Shown: positions 33,581-38,104 of the stretch, in pieces | Layout: each line of letters starts with the position of its first letter | Numbering within the stretch: position 1 is the stretch's first letter | Origin: an uncultured Lachnospiraceae bacterium | GTDB taxonomy: Bacteria; Bacillota; Clostridia; Lachnospirales; Lachnospiraceae | DNA: 38,104 bases | Assembly (NCBI GenBank): GCA_910579735.1 | Contig: CAJTUZ010000024.1 | Location: 1 to 38,104 of the forward strand | Direction: 5' to 3' | Translations under genes and position numbers: made by a program | Notes under the pieces: model-generated | Database searches by the model: none | What the model was told of the DNA's origin: nothing | The model's input: only the letters and a program-made list of their open reading frames with translations

Positions 33581-34684
33581 CTATATCTCCCGGCCGATCC
33601 GCTCTACGACCGCCGCAAGCTCCTCCTGCGTACAGAATAAACGTGCCGAAGCCTCCACCGCGATCTCTGATATCCGCGCGCTTTGTAAATAACGGATATC
33701 TTCCGCCTGCAGTCCTCCCGTTTTACAATCGTTTATCGCATCATTCAATCTGCCGAAATAGCGCATCAAAGCATCAAAATCCTGCATCCTGTCAATAACG
33801 CTCTCCCCATATTCCTGTCTTTCCAGCTCACAGACCGCCACTGCCTGCATGGCCATTTTTAACTCGCCTGTAATGTCTGACGCTTCCATTAAAACATCCG
33901 GCCTTTTTTGAAGCGACTCCAGAAAATAAGCTTTCGCTCCGGCCAGATCCTTTTGCCGGAAAAAATCTGCTAATGTCTCTTTCATCTGCTTTGTTTCATA
34001 TTTTTCATCCGTCATGCCGACCTTACACTCGCAGACTTTCAGTCCTTTCGTTTCCGCCCAGACAAGCAGCAGAAATTCCGAAATAAAGCCGAACACCCGC
34101 TTATGATAGTCGTCGTAACTATCCGCATCGATCCGTTTCTCCACCTCATCAAAAATAGAAAACAGCCATGCACAGTACTCGTCATACAATGCCTTCTTTG
34201 CTACGAGCATATTGGCAAAATAAGTGCCGTTTCCATGTACAAGCCGTTCGAAATTCGCATAATACGCCGGATACTTCTGCCGTATCACTTCTCCGGTCGT
34301 GATCAGATCGAAAATATTATAATCGCTTTCATACCCGTCAAAATAAGAAAAATTCAGTTTTAGTTTCTTGGATACGATCATGTCATGATCCTGCAAAATA
34401 GAAAGATAATCCTTCTCGTTTAAGATCCTTCCTTCTTCCGTACAGAAATACCGTCTGTAATGACATATCCCTACGTAATCCTCGGTGCGCACATTTTTCC
34501 ATACCCAGTACACACCGGTCAGTTCTCCATAATAGCAGTTTTTATCAGATATGCTGTCACCGGTATCGTCTCCTGCATACCCCAGATCCTCACTGCATGC
34601 CCTGCCGACATGCAGCGGAAGGTATATTGGATCGGAAGGTTCCCGGAATTTTTTGTGCGTCATTGTAAAGATCGTAACTGACAT
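33581..34684 (-). CDS. DUF4422 protein (probable glycosyltransferase)
   Basis: Cytoplasmic protein with an N-terminal DUF4422 domain (about 1-235). The domain is often found in polysaccharide and glycan clusters and is regarded as glycosyltransferase-like. Signature segments are IFTMTHKKFREPSDPIYLPLHVG, YYGELTGVYWVWKNV, VGICHYRRYF and FGFISEFLLLVWAE. The C-terminal part (about 235-367) is helical and not assigned. The ATG at 34684 has AAGGAAGG nine bases before it; an ATG three codons earlier overlaps that site. It is a single gene and not inside a sugar cluster, and the acceptor is unknown. MATE lies upstream. Confidence 0.87.
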   Translation of the reverse strand: MSVTIFTMTHKKFREPSDPIYLPLHVGRACSEDLGYAGDDTGDSISDKNCYYGELTGVYWVWKNVRTEDYVGICHYRRYFCTEEGRILNEKDYLSILQDHDMIVSKKLKLNFSYFDGYESDYNIFDLITTGEVIRQKYPAYYANFERLVHGNGTYFANMLVAKKALYDEYCAWLFSIFDEVEKRIDADSYDDYHKRVFGFISEFLLLVWAETKGLKVCECKVGMTDEKYETKQMKETLADFFRQKDLAGAKAYFLESLQKRPDVLMEASDITGELKMAMQAVAVCELERQEYGESVIDRMQDFDALMRYFGRLNDAINDCKTGGLQAEDIRYLQSARISEIAVEASARLFCTQEELAAVVERIGREI

Positions 34685-34797
34685 CTGTGTCATCCTTCCT
34701 TTTTCTCATGTTGTCTCTTTATTTAGGTCAAATTTCTGCCTGCACTGCTCTTTTTACTGCCCTTTTGCCGATACCGGTCTTTTGTCCGATCTTATCC

Positions 34798-36147
34798 TTA
34801 TGCCGGCTGTGTTTTTCTGATTCTTTCGATATCTTTCCGTACAAAGATGTAAGCCGGTATCAGGAAGATATCTGCAAATATCCAGGCTAACGGATTCGCA
34901 AACCCGACTGCGGTAAATCCGAAATACGGCACAAGCACAAAACCGGCCAGTCCTCTCGCCACCATTTCAAACATACCGGCAAACACGGCCAGCCTGCTGT
35001 ATCCCATGCCCTGAATCAGAAATCTCACGATATTGACCAGCGCAAGTGCAAAATAAAAGCAGACATTCACCGTCACATACCACTGCGCATCCGCCAGAAT
35101 GGCCGTCTCTCCTTTATCCAAAAACAACAGCAGCAAGGATTTCCCAAACAGCACGATAACGCCAAGCGCAATAACCGAATATACTGCCCCCAGAAGCACG
35201 CAGCTTTTTAATCCTTTACTGAGCCTGTCAAATTTACCCGCGCCGACATTTTGTCCGCCGTAAGTTGCCATCGTCGATCCCATGGCGTCAAAAGGACACA
35301 TCAGAAACATGCTGAGTTTACCGCCGGCCGTAACGGTTGCCACTGCATTAGAACCGATACCGTTCACGGCGCTTTGTAAAACAACGCTGCCGATCGCCGT
35401 AATCGAATACTGCAGCCCCATCGGCAGTCCCATACTGCACAGTTTGCTCATAAAACATCTGTCCCGCGTCCAGTCTTCTTTGCTCATCTGCAGAATGCTG
35501 AACTTTTTACGCATAAAAAGAAGACAGAAGATACCTGCGACAGCCTGTGACGCTACCGTTGCGACCGCCGCACCCGCAACGCCCCAATGAAAAACAATGA
35601 TGCAAAGCAGGTCCAGACCGATATTGAGGATCGCCGCCATCGTCAGAAAAATGACAGGCGTCTTACTGTCGCCGAGCGAACGGATAATCGCCGAAGTCAT
35701 ATTATATAAATATGTAACCGGAATGCCCAGGAAAATGATCACAATATAATGATAGGAACCATCAATGATATTTTCCGGCGTCTGCATCAGACGCAGAATA
35801 GGGCGGCACAATAATACCACCACGACCGTCATGACCGCGGCAAACAGCACGGCAAGCCAAACGCTGTTCGTTACATACTTGCGCAGATTTTTATCATTAC
35901 CTGCACCGAACTCCTGCGCTACCGGAATTGCAAATCCGCTGCAGATTCCCATGCAGAATCCGATAATAAGAAAATTGACCGATCCGGTCGCCCCAACGGC
36001 CGCGAGCGCATCCACACCCAGATAGTGGCCGACAATGATCGTATCTACCATGCTGTAAAACTGCTGAAACAATAAACCGAATAAAAGCGGGATCGAGAAT
36101 CCGAGGATCAGCTTCATCGGACTTCCCTGCGTCATATCTTTTTGCAT
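34798..36147 (-). CDS. MATE family multidrug efflux transporter
   Basis: Cation-driven exporter with 12 predicted membrane helices in two pseudo-symmetric halves, 449 residues. The N-terminal region MTQGSPMKLILGFSIPLLFGLLFQQFYSMVDTIIVG, with QFYSMVDT, is a MATE hallmark. GLPMGLQYSITAIGSVVLQSAVNGIG opens the second half, and MATYGGQNVGAGK is the second family motif. It has its own promoter and a GGAG ribosome site. The substrate (drug, dye or metabolite) cannot be told. Confidence 0.94.
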   Translation of the reverse strand: MQKDMTQGSPMKLILGFSIPLLFGLLFQQFYSMVDTIIVGHYLGVDALAAVGATGSVNFLIIGFCMGICSGFAIPVAQEFGAGNDKNLRKYVTNSVWLAVLFAAVMTVVVVLLCRPILRLMQTPENIIDGSYHYIVIIFLGIPVTYLYNMTSAIIRSLGDSKTPVIFLTMAAILNIGLDLLCIIVFHWGVAGAAVATVASQAVAGIFCLLFMRKKFSILQMSKEDWTRDRCFMSKLCSMGLPMGLQYSITAIGSVVLQSAVNGIGSNAVATVTAGGKLSMFLMCPFDAMGSTMATYGGQNVGAGKFDRLSKGLKSCVLLGAVYSVIALGVIVLFGKSLLLLFLDKGETAILADAQWYVTVNVCFYFALALVNIVRFLIQGMGYSRLAVFAGMFEMVARGLAGFVLVPYFGFTAVGFANPLAWIFADIFLIPAYIFVRKDIERIRKTQPA

Positions 36148-36197
36148 AACAATACTCCTGCCCTTTCTTAACCTTCAAAAAAACTGAAATCTTCTAC

Positions 36198-36225
36198 ACA
36201 ATACCACATGTATAGGAATTGTCAA
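36198..36225 (-). promoter_or_regulatory. Promoter of the MATE gene
   Basis: Minus-strand TTGACA (36220-36225), a 16-base spacer and TATTGT (36198-36203), about 50 bases before the MATE start codon. The AT-rich stretch further upstream carries no gene. Confidence 0.6.
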
Positions 36226-36377
36226 GGGATATTTTTTTGAAATTTCTGTAAAAAATCCGGCCTGTAAAACTGCCTGTCATATATCTGAAATTGGCACACC
36301 CGGCACAATATTCTAAAATGAAAACAGATGTCTTTTGTTTTACAGACAGGGTAATAACATATGGGCAGGATGCAGAC

Positions 36378-36416
36378 GAGGCTGCCGCACTGATCAAAAA
36401 TCAGTACGGCAGCCTC
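36378..36416 (-). terminator. FprA terminator-like hairpin
   Basis: GAGGCTGCCGCACTGAT pairs with ATCAGTACGGCAGCCTC over about 17 bases with one non-standard pair. That pair is G-U only on the minus strand, so the minus-strand RNA (fprA 3' end) is the likely form. No T tract follows. It lies 24 bases after the FprA stop codon. Confidence 0.65.
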
Positions 36417-36440
36417 CTATATCGTATCTCTCTTTTGTAT

Positions 36441-37613
36441 TTATGCAAGCGCCTGCGCCAGTTCCTCAAGCTGCTTAGCGGAAGTCTCATCCAACGCGGA
36501 TTTTATGGACACGACCGGCTCTAAGATCGTCACTTCTTTCATCTCCATCAGACGTTCTTTCATCACTTTGCCCGCCATAGGCGCCCAGCTTCCGTTCTCT
36601 ATGATGCCGACTGTCCGTTTCTGAAAGTTTTTGGATTTCAGACGGGTAAGAAAACTGTCCATACACGGAAAGACACCTGTGTCATAAGTTGCTGCCGCTA
36701 CCACCAGTCTGTCATAACGGAACGCATCTTCAATCGCCTCCGCCATATCGTCTCTGGCCAGATCCGCTACCGCCACTTTTTCCACACCCTTGCTGCGCAG
36801 TAACTCCGCCAGCTTCTGTGCGGCCTGTTTCGTATGTCCATGGATAGAAGCAATGGCGATCAATACGCCCTCATCTTCCGGCTCATAACTGCTCCATATC
36901 TGATACTTCCCTATGTAATATTCCAGATTCTCCGAAAGCACCGGGCCGTGCAAAGGACATATCGTACGGATGTCCAGAGCCGCCGCCTTTTTTAACAGAG
37001 CCTGCACCTGCATACCGTATTTTCCTACAATATTAAAATAGTAACGCCTTGCTTCACATGCCCAATCCTCTTCCGTATCCAGCGCGCCGAATTTACCGAA
37101 GCCATCTGCGGAAAATAATACTTTTTCCGTCTTTTCATAGGTAACCATAACTTCCGGCCAATGCACCATCGGGGCCATAATAAACGTAAGCGTATGTTTG
37201 CCGAGAACAAGCTCATCCCCTTCTTTTACGATCACGCTCTCCATGTCCGCAGGCATGGTAAAAAACTGTGACAGCATCGCAAGCGTTTTGGCATTGCAGA
37301 CAAGTTTGGTATGCGGATATTTTTCCATAAACTTCTGCAGACTTCCGCTATGATCCGGCTCTACATGGGATACGACAATATAATCCGGCTCTTTCTCTCC
37401 CAGTACCGTTTCCAGATTCGCGAACCATTCTTTCTCCGCTCTTAAATCTACGCTGTCCATAACCACATTTTTATCATCCAGAATCACATAGGAGTTATAA
37501 GAAACACCATTTGGCACGATATACTGGCTCTCAAACAGTCTGATCTCCTTATCATCCACCCCCACATACTGTATGGTATCGGTAATCGATTTATTCTGCG
37601 CAATAGCATTCAT
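36441..37613 (-). CDS. fprA: FprA-type flavodiiron protein (class A)
   Basis: Reduces oxygen or nitric oxide to protect an anaerobe. The 390 residues carry an N-terminal metallo-beta-lactamase-like diiron domain. Its ligands are HVEPDH (about 82-87), VHWPEV, SADGFG and PLHGPV. A C-terminal flavodoxin domain starts near residue 240 (VLIAIASIHGHTKQAAQKLAELL). There is no fused rubredoxin or flavin reductase domain, so electrons must come from a separate protein. The ATG at 37613 has AGGAG ten bases before it; upstream in-frame starts are at 37622 and 37664. It has its own promoter with an inverted-repeat element just behind it. Confidence 0.95.
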   Translation of the reverse strand: MNAIAQNKSITDTIQYVGVDDKEIRLFESQYIVPNGVSYNSYVILDDKNVVMDSVDLRAEKEWFANLETVLGEKEPDYIVVSHVEPDHSGSLQKFMEKYPHTKLVCNAKTLAMLSQFFTMPADMESVIVKEGDELVLGKHTLTFIMAPMVHWPEVMVTYEKTEKVLFSADGFGKFGALDTEEDWACEARRYYFNIVGKYGMQVQALLKKAAALDIRTICPLHGPVLSENLEYYIGKYQIWSSYEPEDEGVLIAIASIHGHTKQAAQKLAELLRSKGVEKVAVADLARDDMAEAIEDAFRYDRLVVAAATYDTGVFPCMDSFLTRLKSKNFQKRTVGIIENGSWAPMAGKVMKERLMEMKEVTILEPVVSIKSALDETSAKQLEELAQALA

Positions 37614-37684
37614 GCTTTTCATTCTCCTTTCCTGTCCGGCAGCCCCGTTCTTTTTACAGGACACCCCGGTTTTATCTATTAAAG

Positions 37685-37713
37685 GTTATACCATAGGGAT
37701 GCTTTTTTCGCAA
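37685..37713 (-). promoter_or_regulatory. Promoter of fprA
   Basis: Minus-strand TTGCGA (37708-37713), a 17-base spacer and TATAAC (37685-37690). The leader is about 70 bases. It contains TCCTGT and ACAGGA, which pair just before the ribosome site. Confidence 0.55.
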
Positions 37714-37767
37714 GAGCAAATACCCGTTCCGTACCCGGCAGACAGATGATAGGAGACAGCATCGAAA

Positions 37768-38031
37768 CAGGCAGGGCATACGGCAGCGGAACGGTTTTTT
37801 ATTTGTCTGCCGGCGTAGACCTTCGAACGGGAATTTTCTAATCGAGTGCGCCCGGCTGCGGCAGCGTCCGGGCCGGCATTCAAGGACATCCGTGTCCCAT
37901 AATGCCTAAATCGCACGTCCTGTGCGATTTACCCTGGCGTAATTGTATCACCCGATAAGAAAATATCGCCGTTCTTCGCTATACGCCAGCAGACAAATAA
38001 AAAACCGTTCCGCTGCCGTATGCCCTGCCTG
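37768..38031. repeat. Long-armed inverted-repeat element, 264 bases
   Basis: Arms 37768-37817 and 37982-38031 are complementary at 49 of 50 positions. Further in, GAACGG and TTTCT-ATCG blocks on the left (about 37825-37845) pair with the right side (about 37955-37977), lengthening the stem. The centre holds three separate hairpins: GCCCGG/CCGGGC (37850-37872), GGCATT/AATGCC with an inner GGACA/TGTCC (37873-37906), and TAAATCGCAC/GTGCGATTTA (37907-37931). The area lacks an ordinary gene. No TTGACA-type promoter was seen in the centre. Function unknown. Confidence 0.8.
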
Positions 38032-38104
38032 CCTCCACATATGTCATCTATGCTGTCCCTCCCGCACCTCCGCTCCCATGATGCAACTTTGATGCATATT
38101 TGAT

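Noticed and set aside
37686..37916. A 76-codon minus-strand frame inside the right-end element
   Set aside because: It runs through the left arm, the central hairpins and the fprA promoter; composition and placement suggest a frame created by structured, GC-rich repeat sequence.
37818..37981. An invertible promoter flanked by the 50-base arms
   Set aside because: No convincing -35/-10 pair was found in the centre and the inner sequence continues to pair, which fits a folded element better. Not fully excluded without read data.

Overview
The window looks like chromosome from an anaerobic, low-to-mid GC Clostridia bacterium, most likely a gut Lachnospiraceae. The reasons are the birA - small unknown gene - dusB - unknown - greA - lysS order, an SAM-I riboswitch on metK, an FprA-type diiron flavoprotein with no fused rubredoxin, SleB-like and M23 wall enzymes with SH3/LysM/G5 modules, an Rpn-family nuclease, a UDPGP-type uridylyltransferase next to galE, and consistent AGGAGG-type ribosome sites. 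The genus cannot be fixed from the sequence alone. I see no tRNA, rRNA, CRISPR array, prophage or complete insertion sequence.

Layout. Positions 38-6610 (all minus strand): argF, birA, a small unknown gene, dusB, an unknown gene, greA and lysS, tightly packed. Positions 6730-9260: an SPFH/NfeD membrane pair under its own promoter, then an exported SleB-like cell wall hydrolase. Positions 9408-11903: proC, a DJ-1/PfpI protein, a 188-base inverted-repeat element, and a SpoU/TrmH RNA methyltransferase. Positions 12071-19722: pfkA, dnaE, metK with its SAM-I riboswitch, and murA. Positions 19878-23997: an M23 peptidase, an Rpn nuclease, and a divergent Y-family polymerase. Positions 24024-28086: a flavin reductase coupled to a tail-anchored coiled-coil protein, a candidate small RNA, a small (p)ppGpp synthetase and a large polytopic membrane protein. 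Positions 28320-29382 (plus strand): an 88-residue unknown protein and a TrhA/hemolysin III protein. Positions 29465-37613: galE, a UDPGP uridylyltransferase, a divergent DUF3298-like exported protein, a DUF4422 protein, a MATE transporter and FprA. The right end (37614-38104) has no ordinary gene and carries a second, larger inverted-repeat element.

Most genes are housekeeping: translation (lysS, dusB, TrmH), transcript elongation (greA), replication and translesion synthesis (dnaE, dinB), glycolysis (pfkA), SAM, arginine and proline synthesis (metK, argF, proC), biotin ligation (birA), wall synthesis and remodelling (murA, SleB-like, M23) and nucleotide-sugar supply (galE, UDPGP).

The unusual content is between the genes. 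There are two large, long-armed imperfect palindromes (10895-11082 and 37768-38031). There is a probable plus-strand small RNA with promoter, GAAA-capped stem and terminator (about 25420-25605). An extra hairpin lies between the metK riboswitch terminator and metK. A stem overlaps the ribosome site of the Rpn nuclease gene. Promoters and hairpins were found by eye. Protein calls rest on recognisable motifs and length, not on searches.
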